Shown: piece after piece, positions 1 to 8,153 of the stretch | Position numbering within the stretch: position 1 is the first letter of the stretch | Layout of the letters: every line of letters begins with the position of its first letter | Source: JAKACA01 sp050010115 | GTDB taxonomy: Bacteria; Actinomycetota; Acidimicrobiia; Acidimicrobiales; Bog-793 | NCBI GenBank assembly: GCA_050010115.1 | Contig: JBEKLQ010000073.1 | Span: 1 to 20,631, forward strand | Reading direction: 5' to 3' | DNA: 20,631 bases | Translations under genes and position numbers: made by a program | The notes under the pieces: generated by a model | The model's database searches: none | What the model was told of the DNA's origin: nothing | Seen by the model: the letters and a program-made list of their open reading frames with translations, nothing else

Positions 1-9
1 GGATCCAGA

Positions 10-62
10 CTGGGTGCCAGAAGTGTCGTAAACGGCACTTTTACAACACTCTGAGCACCCAG
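10..62. repeat. Long imperfect hairpin, copy 1
   Basis: CTGGGTGC (10-17) pairs perfectly with GCACCCAG (55-62). The interior CAGAAGTGTCGTAAA pairs with TTTTACAACACTCTG through one bulge and one wobble, leaving a small loop around 33-38. It could be a transcription terminator hairpin for the left end of the lhr transcription unit, or an interspersed palindromic element. The sequence alone does not decide. Confidence 0.75.
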
Positions 63-134
63 ACGCGACCGGCCCCTGTGACGATGCGGTGTGGCGGCCT
101 GGCCCGGTGGCCCGGGGGCCGACTCGGATCCAGA

Positions 135-187
135 CTGGGTGCCAGAAGTGTCGTAAACGGCACTTTTACAACACTCTGAGCACCCAG
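135..187. repeat. Long imperfect hairpin, copy 2
   Basis: Exact second copy of the hairpin at 10-62, carried by the 125-bp direct repeat. Closing arms are at 135-142 and 180-187. Confidence 0.75.
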
Positions 188-224
188 ACGCGACCGGCCC
201 CTGTGACGATGCGGTGTGGCGGCC

Positions 225-336
225 TGGCCCGGTGGCCCGGTGGCCCGGTGGCCCGGTGGCCGAGTGGCCGAGTGGCCCGGTGGCCGAGTGGCCGAGTGGC
301 AGGGTGGCCGAGTGGCCGAGTGGCAGGGTGGCCGCA
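225..336. repeat. 8-bp minisatellite with 24-bp higher-order period
   Basis: Fourteen head-to-tail 8-bp units of the form TGGCNNGG/AG. Four TGGCCCGG units (225-256) are followed by a three-unit pattern repeated three times at 257-280, 281-304 and 305-328. Each triplet is two TGGCCGAG units plus a third unit that is TGGCCCGG in the first block and TGGCAGGG in the next two. The last unit (329-336) is degenerate. Because 8 is not a multiple of 3, one 24-bp block reads as eight codons in every frame, which generates spurious open frames. It ends 48 bp before the lhr stop codon. Confidence 0.95.
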
Positions 337-384
337 CGCCTCGAAGTCGAGCCGGCAGAGCCAGCACCCTCGACCGAGCGAGAA

Positions 385-3300
385 CTACACAGACCGAGCG
401 GCGGGCCGCACAGCCGGCGCGTCGTCGGTCACCGCCCCATCGGTGATCGTGATCGTGCGGGTCCGGATGGCTGGAATCCGCGGCCCTGGCAGGATCACGC
501 CGGTCAGGTTGAGCGGGTCGGAAGCGGACAGGCGGACCACATGGCCCTCCGCCGGCGACCGAGCGATCGACCGAAGCTGGTCGTAGGCCTCCGGCAGAGC
601 GAATTGCTCGCCGGTGAAGCCACTCACGAACCGGCCACCGCGGATGACGCCACGTGCTTCCAGCCGGCGCAGTGCCCACAGGACCTCTCGCCAACCGATC
701 CCGATGAGCTCACGGACGACCAAGTCCCGGAACACGACTCCCCAGCGCAGCAACAACTGCCCTGCCATCGCCTCTGCGAGCTCGTCGACGTCGAACCCGA
801 TCGCCTCTGCAGCTGAGCGAGACGACGCAGCCCCAACCGACGGCACGCCGGCAACGGGGTCGAGCAGGGACCAGCGGCCCCCGGTGAGCGCGGGTCGCAC
901 CCTTGGCCGCGGTCGGCCCGGCCGTGGCAGCCCGCGGCCACCTGGCCGACCGCCGGCGGGCGCGCCCATGGCGCCTTGGGTGACGAAACTCGGAAGGCGC
1001 GCCCGGCTGCTGAGCAGCGCCCGAACAGCTTGGAACCCGTCGGCAGTGACGAGTCCGCGGGCGATCCCGTCCCAGAGCGCGTCCGCAACTTCGATGGGCA
1101 TCCTGCCGGTGACGCTGCACAGGTCCGTGAGGAAAAGAGCCCCGCGCTCCCCCAAGGCGGCGATCACATCGGCCGGCGCCCCGACCTGGGGCATCTCGGG
1201 AGCCGCGCCCGCCCGGACGGCCGCAAGAAGCCAAGGGAGATCCTCCCGCCGGAACAACCCGAGCGGCGTCGCAGGCGACGGGGTGGCACCAGGGCGCTTG
1301 CCGGGGGCTCCGGACGGATCCGTGCCGGCCGGCGTTGGACTCAGTTCGCCGTTGCGCAACGCCAACCGCCCGAAACCCACCTCCCCTCTCCCACACAACT
1401 CATCCAACAGCGCAGCCTGGTACCCGGCGACCCGCGCGGGGAGGATCGAGGACTCCCATGCCTCCACCGCGGCCTCGGTCCCCTGCAACTGCTCGATCAC
1501 CTCGGCCAGGCCACCGGCGCCAACCAGCCGGTAGCCGGGGCCGGCGTGCTGCCACGCCACGAGGAACCGCATCAACTGCTGCGCGGGGACCGCGTCGATC
1601 GACCGCCGCGACCGATCACGCATAGCGGCGTGAATCCTCATCACGAGGTGCCTGGCCGAGTACCGGTCCTTCGGGTCGTCGCCGACGTGGCACTGGAGGA
1701 CGGAGCCTTCGGCTTCGAGCCGGGCGAGGGCGGTACGGATTTCCGCTACTCGGCCAAGCCCGATGCCAGCGCGCTCCGCCAGATCGTCAACGGTGAGCGG
1801 TTCGCTCACTTCCAGATGCCCGCGGACGGCGTCGACCAGCGTCCGCTCGGCAAGCTCAGCGCCGCCCGTCCCGCCCGCCTTCGACACACGTCGGGCGTCA
1901 CCGGCCGCCGGGCTGTCGCCGGCAGATCGGGCATCGTCACCGGCCGCCGGGCTGTCGCCGGCAGATCGGGCATCGTCACCGGCCGCCGGGCTGTCGCCGG
2001 CAGATCGGGCATCGCCACCCGTCTCGGCCTCTCCGGCCGGGCGGTCGCCCAGCCGGCGCAAGCCGGGGATCAGCTCAGCCACCGCCGCCAGCCGCTCAAT
2101 TGCGACCCATCGGACATCGCCCGGCGCACCGAGAGTGCCGGCGCCGGCGCCGGCAATCTCGCCAGCCGCCGGTCCGCCCCCTGGCAGCTGCACCGCCGCG
2201 GCCCGGCCGTCGGCCACGAGTCGCTCGAACCATGCCGTCCACTCCGGTTCGCGCTCGGCGATCACGACGGAGTCGAGCAACTCGTGCAACTCCTCGGCAT
2301 CCCTGAGCTCGGCTCGGGCCTGCTGGGCGACTGCAGCCACGACCCCCGGGTCCAGCCAGCCGAGATCGGAAGCCGCCAGCGGCACGCCGCGCCGCAGCTG
2401 CACCGACCGGGCGCGACGCTCCTCCAAGGGGGCGTCGTCGAGAAAGGTGTACGGCCTCCCGTTCAGGATCTCCTCCGACAGGATGGAAGGTGCCACGCCG
2501 TCGACGCACCGGGTCTCGATGTCACCGGCGCGCAATGCCTCGAGGAACGTGATCAACCCTGCAAGATCGATCGCCTCGCTGCAGCAGTCGTCGAGGGTCT
2601 GGCGGACGATCGGATGATCCGGGATCTCGATGGGGCCGGCGACGTTCTCCTGGCAGGCCGCCAGCATCGGGAAGATCGCCGCCATGAGATCGTCGGCCTC
2701 CATCCGCTGGATGGCGGGCGGGAGGTGGCGGGTACCACGGAACCGCGGCGAGATGAGCGAACGCGAGAGGTTCCAACGCCACCGTGCCCCGAAGATCGGC
2801 GTCGGGAGCACCGCCTGGACGAGCGTCTCGCGGACCATCGCGGGTGAGAGGTAGTTCACGATGTCCGCCAACGGGAACGAGTTCTGTGGGCCGAGCGAGA
2901 GCACCACGGCGTCGTCACTGGCCGCCGCCTGCAACTCGAAGTCGAACGATCGACAAAAACGCTTCCGGAGCGCCAGGCCGAGACCTCGGTTGAGCCGCGC
3001 TCCCCGAGGTGAGTGCAGCACCAGTTGCATACCGCCGGTGTCGTCGAAGAAACGCTCCACGACCAACCGTCCAGCCGTCGGCAGGGCGCCGAGCTCGGTC
3101 TTGGCGGTGGCCAGGTACGCCACAATCTGCTCGGCAGACCGGGCATCGAGCCCCGCCGCCTCTTTCAGCCACTCGACGGCAGCCCCGACCGACTTTCCCA
3201 GCCAGTGCTCGATCTCCTCTCGCAAGAGCGAGACCGACTGCGACAGCTCATCGGTCCGTGCCGGCGCCTCACCGAGCCAGAACGGAACCGAGGGCGAGGC

Positions 3301-5151
3301 ACCGTTCGCGTCGACGACGCGCACGGTGCCGGACTCGATACGGCGGATCCTCCACGTGTGGCTCCCGAGCAGGAAGACGTCGCCCGCCATGGACTCGATC
3401 GCCCAGTCCTCGTTGACCGTCCCGACGAACGTCTCCTCCGGTTCGAGCACCACCCGGTAGTCGGCCACTTCGGGGATGGCCCCACCCGATGTCGTGGCAG
3501 TGAGACGGGCACCCCGCCGGGGTCGGAGGACGCCGTTCACACCGTCGCGGTGCACATGCGCACCCCGGCGGCCGCGCCCGGTCACGACACCCGTGCTGAC
3601 CAGCTCGACGACCTCGTCGAACGACGCCCGGTCCAGTGCCGAGTAGGGCGCCGCGCGGCACACGACCTCGTACAACGTGTCCTCGGCGATGCCGTCAGGT
3701 CCGGCGGCGGCGACCTCGGCGACGATCTGCTGGGCCAGGATGTCCAGCGGAGCAACGGGAAGACGGGTGACATCGAGCTCGCCGCGGCGGACCGCCGCGA
3801 ACAGGGCGGCACACTCGACGAGCTCATCCCGGGTCAGCGGGTAGAGCCGGCCAACGGGCGTGCCTCCCACGTGGTGCTGGGCGCGACCCACACGCTGCAG
3901 CCAGGTGGCAATCGCCCGTGGCGAACCGAGTTGGCACACCAGCTCGACAGGCCCGACGTCGATCCCGAGCTCGAGCGAGGCGGTGGCGACGACAGCCTTC
4001 AAGTCGCCGGCTCGCAACCGGCTCTCCACCCTCAGCCGGCGCTCCATCGACAGGCTGCCGTGGTGGGCCTGAACGAGATCGTCGCCGACCAGCTCCCCGA
4101 GACGGTGCGCCACCCGCTCAGCCATCCGCCGGGTGTTGACGAAGACCAACGTCGTCCGCCGCTGCCGCACATGGTCGGCGATCTGCTCGAGCACGGCTGC
4201 GAGCTGCTCATGGGTGGACACCGCCCCGAGCTCGTCGTCCGGCAACTCGATGGCGATGTCGAGCGCGCGCCGGTGCCCTACGTCGACGATCTGGCACCGG
4301 GGGCTGCCATCGCGGTTCACACGATCGGCTCCCGCACCCACGAGCAACCGGGCGATCGTGGAGATCGGCCGCTGGGTGGCCGACAGCCCGATCCGGACCG
4401 GCACGCCGAGCTCCGGCGCGGCCGCGAGCGGAACTGCCGTGTCGGCGCCGATCGCCGGCGGTGCCTCGCCGACGTCAACCGCCGCCAACGTGGCCGGCTC
4501 CTGGGCGGCGTCTCGGACGCGGTGGACCCGCACCAACTCGTCCAGCCGCTCCAAACTGAGCGCCAGATGAGACCCTCGCTTGTCGCGCGCCAGCGCATGG
4601 ATCTCGTCGACGATCACGGTCCGAACACTGGCGAGCAATTCGCGGCCACGTACGGACGTCAGCAGAAGGTACAGGGACTCCGGCGTCGTGACGACGATCT
4701 CGGGGCGGTCCCTGATCATGGCGGCCCGCTCGGACTGGGGGGTATCCCCGTTGCGCACGGCCACGCGCACATCCGGCACGGCGTAGCCGAGCTCCCGAGC
4801 CACTTCGGCGATCTCGGCCAGCGGCTGGACCAGGTTCTCCGCCACGTCCACCGTGAGCGCCCGGAGCGGCGAGACGTACACGACATCGGTGCCGCGCCGC
4901 CCCTCGCCCCACAGGGCCGCTCGATAACAACGGTCGATCGCCACAAGGAAGGCCGCCAGCGTCTTGCCGGACCCGGTCGGAGCCGCGATCAGCGTGTCAC
5001 GTCCCGCCGCCACGGCCCGCCAGCCCTGGGCCTGCGCCTCGGTCGGTCCAGCCGGGTACTTCCTCAGAAACCACTCCGCCACTGCCGGATGGAACCCCGC
5101 GAGCGGGTCCGATCCGGCCGGAGTCACGAGTGCTCGGGGGGCAGTCACCAC
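385..5151 (-). CDS. lhr: Lhr-type ATP-dependent DNA helicase (superfamily 2)
   Basis: A 1588-aa protein from a GTG at 5151. Lhr enzymes are 3'-to-5' DNA translocases and helicases with a repair role in actinobacteria. Visible motifs: Walker A APTGSGKT (residues 57-64), a TTPES motif, DEIH Walker B (182-185), SAT motif III (257-259) and motif VI QRVGRAQH (419-426). These are followed by the long Lhr-specific C-terminal half expected of the ~1500-residue actinobacterial form. Residues 1047-1085 are three exact copies of a 13-residue Asp/Ala/Ser/Gly/Pro linker repeat. An in-frame ATG at 5211 would add 20 residues, but these are Arg/Pro-rich and unlike family N-termini, and they would overlap the predicted promoter. 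The GTG at 5151 lies 5 nt after TACAAT, so the mRNA is probably leaderless. A LexA-type box overlaps the promoter. Divergent from hbd. Family assignment is firm; the exact start is inferred. Confidence 0.95.
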   Translation of the reverse strand: MVTAPRALVTPAGSDPLAGFHPAVAEWFLRKYPAGPTEAQAQGWRAVAAGRDTLIAAPTGSGKTLAAFLVAIDRCYRAALWGEGRRGTDVVYVSPLRALTVDVAENLVQPLAEIAEVARELGYAVPDVRVAVRNGDTPQSERAAMIRDRPEIVVTTPESLYLLLTSVRGRELLASVRTVIVDEIHALARDKRGSHLALSLERLDELVRVHRVRDAAQEPATLAAVDVGEAPPAIGADTAVPLAAAPELGVPVRIGLSATQRPISTIARLLVGAGADRVNRDGSPRCQIVDVGHRRALDIAIELPDDELGAVSTHEQLAAVLEQIADHVRQRRTTLVFVNTRRMAERVAHRLGELVGDDLVQAHHGSLSMERRLRVESRLRAGDLKAVVATASLELGIDVGPVELVCQLGSPRAIATWLQRVGRAQHHVGGTPVGRLYPLTRDELVECAALFAAVRRGELDVTRLPVAPLDILAQQIVAEVAAAGPDGIAEDTLYEVVCRAAPYSALDRASFDEVVELVSTGVVTGRGRRGAHVHRDGVNGVLRPRRGARLTATTSGGAIPEVADYRVVLEPEETFVGTVNEDWAIESMAGDVFLLGSHTWRIRRIESGTVRVVDANGASPSVPFWLGEAPARTDELSQSVSLLREEIEHWLGKSVGAAVEWLKEAAGLDARSAEQIVAYLATAKTELGALPTAGRLVVERFFDDTGGMQLVLHSPRGARLNRGLGLALRKRFCRSFDFELQAAASDDAVVLSLGPQNSFPLADIVNYLSPAMVRETLVQAVLPTPIFGARWRWNLSRSLISPRFRGTRHLPPAIQRMEADDLMAAIFPMLAACQENVAGPIEIPDHPIVRQTLDDCCSEAIDLAGLITFLEALRAGDIETRCVDGVAPSILSEEILNGRPYTFLDDAPLEERRARSVQLRRGVPLAASDLGWLDPGVVAAVAQQARAELRDAEELHELLDSVVIAEREPEWTAWFERLVADGRAAAVQLPGGGPAAGEIAGAGAGTLGAPGDVRWVAIERLAAVAELIPGLRRLGDRPAGEAETGGDARSAGDSPAAGDDARSAGDSPAAGDDARSAGDSPAAGDARRVSKAGGTGGAELAERTLVDAVRGHLEVSEPLTVDDLAERAGIGLGRVAEIRTALARLEAEGSVLQCHVGDDPKDRYSARHLVMRIHAAMRDRSRRSIDAVPAQQLMRFLVAWQHAGPGYRLVGAGGLAEVIEQLQGTEAAVEAWESSILPARVAGYQAALLDELCGRGEVGFGRLALRNGELSPTPAGTDPSGAPGKRPGATPSPATPLGLFRREDLPWLLAAVRAGAAPEMPQVGAPADVIAALGERGALFLTDLCSVTGRMPIEVADALWDGIARGLVTADGFQAVRALLSSRARLPSFVTQGAMGAPAGGRPGGRGLPRPGRPRPRVRPALTGGRWSLLDPVAGVPSVGAASSRSAAEAIGFDVDELAEAMAGQLLLRWGVVFRDLVVRELIGIGWREVLWALRRLEARGVIRGGRFVSGFTGEQFALPEAYDQLRSIARSPAEGHVVRLSASDPLNLTGVILPGPRIPAIRTRTITITDGAVTDDAPAVRPAARSV
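1897..2013 (-). repeat. 39-bp in-frame tandem repeat within lhr (3 exact copies)
   Basis: Three identical 39-bp units occupy 1897-1935, 1936-1974 and 1975-2013, in register with the lhr codons. Each encodes DARSAGDSPAAGD. They lie in a low-complexity linker well after the helicase core. Identity at the nucleotide level, including silent positions, indicates recent duplication. Copy number probably varies between strains. Confidence 0.95.
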
Positions 5152-5180
5152 GGGCGATTGTATCCGAACGGGTGTTCGAC
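5152..5180 (-). promoter_or_regulatory. lhr promoter with LexA-type SOS box
   Basis: On the minus strand TACAAT (5162-5157) lies 5 nt before the GTG start. Immediately upstream is CGAAC-N4-GTTCG at 5165-5178, a perfect palindrome. This matches the LexA (SOS) operator of Gram-positive and mycobacterial type. Read on the plus strand, the centre GGGT also fits the purine-N-purine-pyrimidine core of the Bacillus consensus. The box occupies the -35/-10 spacer, where bound repressor would block RNA polymerase. Regulation by LexA is inference from site sequence and position. Confidence 0.65.
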
Positions 5181-5193
5181 CGTGACGGGGCGG

Positions 5194-5220
5194 GCGGGGT
5201 CGGTGAGCCACCGACCCCGC
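5194..5220. promoter_or_regulatory. Perfect 12-bp inverted repeat between lhr and hbd
   Basis: GCGGGGTCGGTG (5194-5205), a 3-base centre AGC, then CACCGACCCCGC (5209-5220). All 12 pairs match. It lies in the intergenic space of two divergent genes, so it cannot terminate either. No T-run follows. It may be a regulator operator for hbd-ecm or a hairpin upstream of the promoters. No known regulator motif was recognised. Confidence 0.6.
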
Positions 5221-5251
5221 CTCCCGGGTGCACGATTCACCTACGCGCCAG

Positions 5252-5264
5252 TAACCTTGGGGTC
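5252..5264 (+). promoter_or_regulatory. Candidate -10 for leaderless hbd mRNA
   Basis: TAACCT (5252-5257) ends 7 nt before the hbd ATG at 5265. There is no Shine-Dalgarno in between and no convincing -35. It has the same spacing as the hexamers before dnaX and the carboxylase beta gene. Confidence 0.4.
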
Positions 5265-6122
5265 ATGACCATCAAGCGAGTCGGCGTGGTCGGTTCGGGC
5301 ATCATGGGCGGGGGGATCACGGAGGTCGCCGCGCTGGCGGGGCATGAGGTGATCCTCCGATCCCGCGAGCTCGCAACCGCAGAAGGAACCCTTGCCCGCG
5401 TGGAGCGCTCCCTCGACAAGCGCGTCGACAAGGGCACACTCTCGCCGGAGGATCGCGTCGACACGGCAGCCCGGATCACCGTGACCTCCAACCTCCACGA
5501 CCTCGCCGAGTGCGATCTCGTGATCGAGTCGGTCGTGGAGGACCTCGCCACCAAGCGGCACGTCTTCTCCGAGCTCGACCGCATCTGCCGTGACCACACG
5601 ATCCTGGCGACCAACACCTCCACGCTGCCGGTCGTCGAGATGGCGATGGAGACCGGCCGGCCCGAGAAGGTCTGTGGCATCCACTTCTTCAACCCCGCTC
5701 CCCTGATGGCTCTCATCGAGATCGTCCGGCCCATCACGGCCGACGACGAGACGGTGCAGGAGGCCAAGGCCTTCGCCGAGTCGTGCGGGAAGACAGCGGT
5801 CATGGTGAAGGACCAAGCGGGTTTCATAGTCAACGCACTGCTCTTTCCCTACCTGAACAACGCCGTCCGGCTGCTCGAGCAAGGCGTTGCCTCGCTGGAG
5901 GACATCGACGAAGCAATGAAGGGCGGCTGCGGTTTCCCGATGGGGCCGTTCGCCTTGCTCGATCTGGTCGGGCTCGACACGTCGGTGGCGATCCTCGACG
6001 CCCTCTACGACGAGCACCGTGACCCGAACTATGCCGCCATGCCGAGGCTCCGCCGGATGGTCGCAGCGGAGAGGCTGGGGAGGAAGACGGGGGAGGGTTT
6101 CTACTCGTACTCCCGGTCGTAG
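5265..6122 (+). CDS. hbd: 3-hydroxybutyryl-CoA dehydrogenase
   Basis: A 285-aa cytosolic oxidoreductase that interconverts acetoacetyl-CoA and 3-hydroxybutyryl-CoA with NAD(P)H. The N-terminal Rossmann fold has GSGIMGGG (residues 10-17). The catalytic set typical of the family is present: Ser119, His140 (in HFFNP), Glu152 and Asn190. The C-terminal dimerisation domain ends in GRKTGEGFY. Length is normal for short Hbd/PaaH proteins. The open frame extends upstream to 5130, but the ATG at 5265 starts exactly at the conserved TIKRVGVVG strand. It is followed 12 nt later by the ethylmalonyl-CoA mutase, so the two probably form an operon that links C4-CoA reduction to C5-CoA rearrangement. The 3-hydroxybutyryl-CoA stereochemistry, and therefore which crotonase it feeds, cannot be read from the sequence. 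Confidence 0.95.
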   Translation: MTIKRVGVVGSGIMGGGITEVAALAGHEVILRSRELATAEGTLARVERSLDKRVDKGTLSPEDRVDTAARITVTSNLHDLAECDLVIESVVEDLATKRHVFSELDRICRDHTILATNTSTLPVVEMAMETGRPEKVCGIHFFNPAPLMALIEIVRPITADDETVQEAKAFAESCGKTAVMVKDQAGFIVNALLFPYLNNAVRLLEQGVASLEDIDEAMKGGCGFPMGPFALLDLVGLDTSVAILDALYDEHRDPNYAAMPRLRRMVAAERLGRKTGEGFYSYSRS

Positions 6123-6134
6123 GCTGGAGCTGTC

Positions 6135-8087
6135 ATGGCCGACAAGCCCTGGGTGATGCGCACGTATTCGGGGCACTCGTCGGCCTCCGCTTCGAACGAG
6201 CTGTACCAGCTCAACCTCGCCAAGGGCCAGACCGGCCTCTCGATCGCCTTCGACCTCCCGACGCAGATCGGCTACGACCCCGACGCCCCCGAAGCGGCCG
6301 GCGAGGTCGGCAAGGTCGGCGTGCCCGTGGCGCATCTCGGTCACATGGCCCAGTTGCTCGACGGCATCCCGGTGGGCGAGATGAACACGTCGATGACCAT
6401 CAATGCCACCGCCCCGTGGCTGCTCGGCTGCTACATCGCCAACGCTGAGAACCGGGGGGTCGATCCGGCGACGCTGTCGGGCACGACGCAAAACGATCTC
6501 GTCAAGGAGTACCTCTCCCGCGGCACATACATCTTCCCGCCGGCCGAGAGCCTGCGGTGCACCGTCGACCTCATCACCTACACGGTGCACCACGTGCCGA
6601 AGTGGAACCCGATCAACGTCTGCAGCTACCACCTGCAGGAAGCCGGGGCGACGCCGGTTCAGGAAGTGGCATTCGCACTGTCAACCGCCATCGCCGTCCT
6701 GGACGCCGTGCGCGCATCAGGTCAGGTCCGGCGGGAGGAGATGCCCGAGGTGGTCGGGCGGATCAGTTTCTTCGTGAATTCGGGCCTGCGGTTCGTCGAG
6801 GAGACCTGCAAGATGCGGGCCTTCTCCCGCTTGTGGGACCAGATATGTCGACGGCGCTACGGCGTCGAGGACCCGAAGCTCCGCCGCCTGCGCTACGGCG
6901 TCCAGGTGAATTCGCTCGGCCTCACGGAGCAACAGCCGGAGAACAACATCCAGCGGATCGTGTTGGAGATGCTCGGCGTCACGCTGTCCCGGAATGCCCG
7001 GGCTCGGGCGATCCAGCTTCCCGCCTGGAACGAGGCATTGGGTTTGCCTCGCCCCTCCGACCAGCAGTGGTCGCTCCGCATGCAACAGGTGCTGGCGTTC
7101 GAGACCGACCTGCTCGAGTACGACGACGTGCTGGACGGCTCCAAGGTGATCGAAGCCAAGACATCGGAGATCGCCGAGGCTGCGTGGGCGGAGCTGAACG
7201 AGGTGCTGGAACTTGGAGGGGCGTTCGCCGCCATCGAGGAGCTCAAGTCCCGGCTGGTGGCCTCGCAGGCCGAGCGCCTTCGCCGCATCGAGTCGGGTGA
7301 GCAGAAGGTCGTCGGCGTCAACTGCTTCACCGAGACCGAGCAGTCACCTCTGTACGAGTCGACCGATCCCTCCGCCGCCACCCTCACCGTCGACCCCGCC
7401 GTCGAGGCTGAGCTCCGCTCAGATGTGGTCCGGTGGCGGTCGGAGCGCTCCGCTTCGGCTGTCCGCTCGGCGCTGGACGAGTTGCGACGGGTGGCCGAGT
7501 CGGGGGAGAACCTCATGCCGGCGACGATCGCGCTCGCCCACGCCGGAGGCACGACTGGCGAGTGGGCCGGCGCATTGCGGGAGCTGTTCGGCGAATTCCG
7601 GGCGCCCACCGGCGTCTCGGGCGGGGTCGGGCACCGCGGCCTCGAACTGCGGGCCGCCGCTGAGGCCGTGCGGGACATGCCGGGCGGCCCTCCCCGCCTG
7701 TTGGTCGCGAAACCCGGCCTCGACGGCCACTCCAACGGTGCCGAGCAGATAGCGGTTGCGGCGAGAGATGCCGGTTTTGAGGTGGTGTACGACGGGATCC
7801 GCTTGACGCCTGCGCAGATCGCCTCGGCCGCCTTGGACGAGGACGTGGATGTCGTCGGGATCTCGATCCTGTCCGGGAGCCATCTCGAGCTCGTGCCGGA
7901 GATCTTGGCGCAGCTGCGCTCCCGCGGCGTGGACGTCCCTGTCGTCGTCGGCGGGATCATCCCCGAGCAGGACCAGGCGAAGCTCCTCGAAGCTGGTGCG
8001 GCTGCCGTGTACACGCCGAAGGACTACGTGCTCGGCAAGATCCTCATCGACCTGGCACGCTTGGCCGCGACGTACCGGGCGGGCTGA
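6135..8087 (+). CDS. ecm: Ethylmalonyl-CoA mutase (B12-dependent, MeaA type)
   Basis: A 650-aa coenzyme B12-dependent acyl-CoA mutase. The N-terminal TIM-barrel substrate domain includes RTYSGHSSASASNELY, LAKGQTGLSIAFDLPTQIGY, MNTSMTINATAPWLL and YLSRGTYIFPP. The C-terminal cobalamin-binding domain carries the base-off DxHxxG motif as DGHSNG with His532. Single-chain architecture, length and these motifs match ethylmalonyl-CoA mutase (Ecm, the streptomycete MeaA) rather than the ~700-residue methylmalonyl-CoA mutase large subunit or isobutyryl-CoA mutase. It would convert (2R)-ethylmalonyl-CoA to (2S)-methylsuccinyl-CoA. A GGAG lies about 6 nt before the ATG at 6135. The ccr and epimerase genes nearby supply its substrate. 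The family is clear; Ecm over other mutases rests on remembered family motifs and on context. Confidence 0.92.
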   Translation: MADKPWVMRTYSGHSSASASNELYQLNLAKGQTGLSIAFDLPTQIGYDPDAPEAAGEVGKVGVPVAHLGHMAQLLDGIPVGEMNTSMTINATAPWLLGCYIANAENRGVDPATLSGTTQNDLVKEYLSRGTYIFPPAESLRCTVDLITYTVHHVPKWNPINVCSYHLQEAGATPVQEVAFALSTAIAVLDAVRASGQVRREEMPEVVGRISFFVNSGLRFVEETCKMRAFSRLWDQICRRRYGVEDPKLRRLRYGVQVNSLGLTEQQPENNIQRIVLEMLGVTLSRNARARAIQLPAWNEALGLPRPSDQQWSLRMQQVLAFETDLLEYDDVLDGSKVIEAKTSEIAEAAWAELNEVLELGGAFAAIEELKSRLVASQAERLRRIESGEQKVVGVNCFTETEQSPLYESTDPSAATLTVDPAVEAELRSDVVRWRSERSASAVRSALDELRRVAESGENLMPATIALAHAGGTTGEWAGALRELFGEFRAPTGVSGGVGHRGLELRAAAEAVRDMPGGPPRLLVAKPGLDGHSNGAEQIAVAARDAGFEVVYDGIRLTPAQIASAALDEDVDVVGISILSGSHLELVPEILAQLRSRGVDVPVVVGGIIPEQDQAKLLEAGAAAVYTPKDYVLGKILIDLARLAATYRAG

Positions 8088-8153
8088 TTCACGGCCCGGT
8101 CACGTTCACATCGTGACGGCTAAGGCCGGTCGGCTAAGGCCAGCATCGACCAA
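8088..8153. other. Short convergent intergenic region with 11-bp repeat
   Basis: Separates ecm (+) from the small ORF (-). CGGCTAAGGCC occurs twice, at 8117-8127 and 8131-8141. A weak imperfect stem is formed by CGTTCAC and GTGACG around 8103-8118. It may hold a bidirectional terminator, but there is no T-run on either strand and no strong hairpin. Confidence 0.4.

Larger units (their letters stand above)
1..240. repeat. 125-bp tandem direct repeat, two copies
   Basis: Bases 1-115 recur exactly at 126-240, a period of 125 bp. Each copy begins with GGATCC, carries a long hairpin near its start and ends in the first units of a GC-rich minisatellite. The copies diverge only where the first runs into a 10-bp linker and the second into the longer minisatellite. 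The window begins exactly at the repeat start, so further copies may lie to the left. No coding sense was found. Plus-strand open frames across the region exist only because the tandem repeat lacks stops. It lies downstream of the lhr stop codon. Confidence 0.95.

Noticed and set aside
89..816. Plus-strand open frames with WP/RVAEWPSG-type repeats
   Set aside because: The apparent repeats are the 8-bp minisatellite read in different frames, with no independent coding signal. The 3' parts are antisense to lhr.
1897..2013. CRISPR-like regular repeats
   Set aside because: The 39-bp units are contiguous with no spacers, stay in frame, and encode a linker in lhr.
976..5268. Two long plus-strand open frames (976-2847 and 3013-5268) opposite the helicase
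   Set aside because: They are antisense to lhr, have low-complexity Arg/Pro/Gly-rich translations, and match no family. Stop-poor antisense frames are expected in GC-rich coding DNA.
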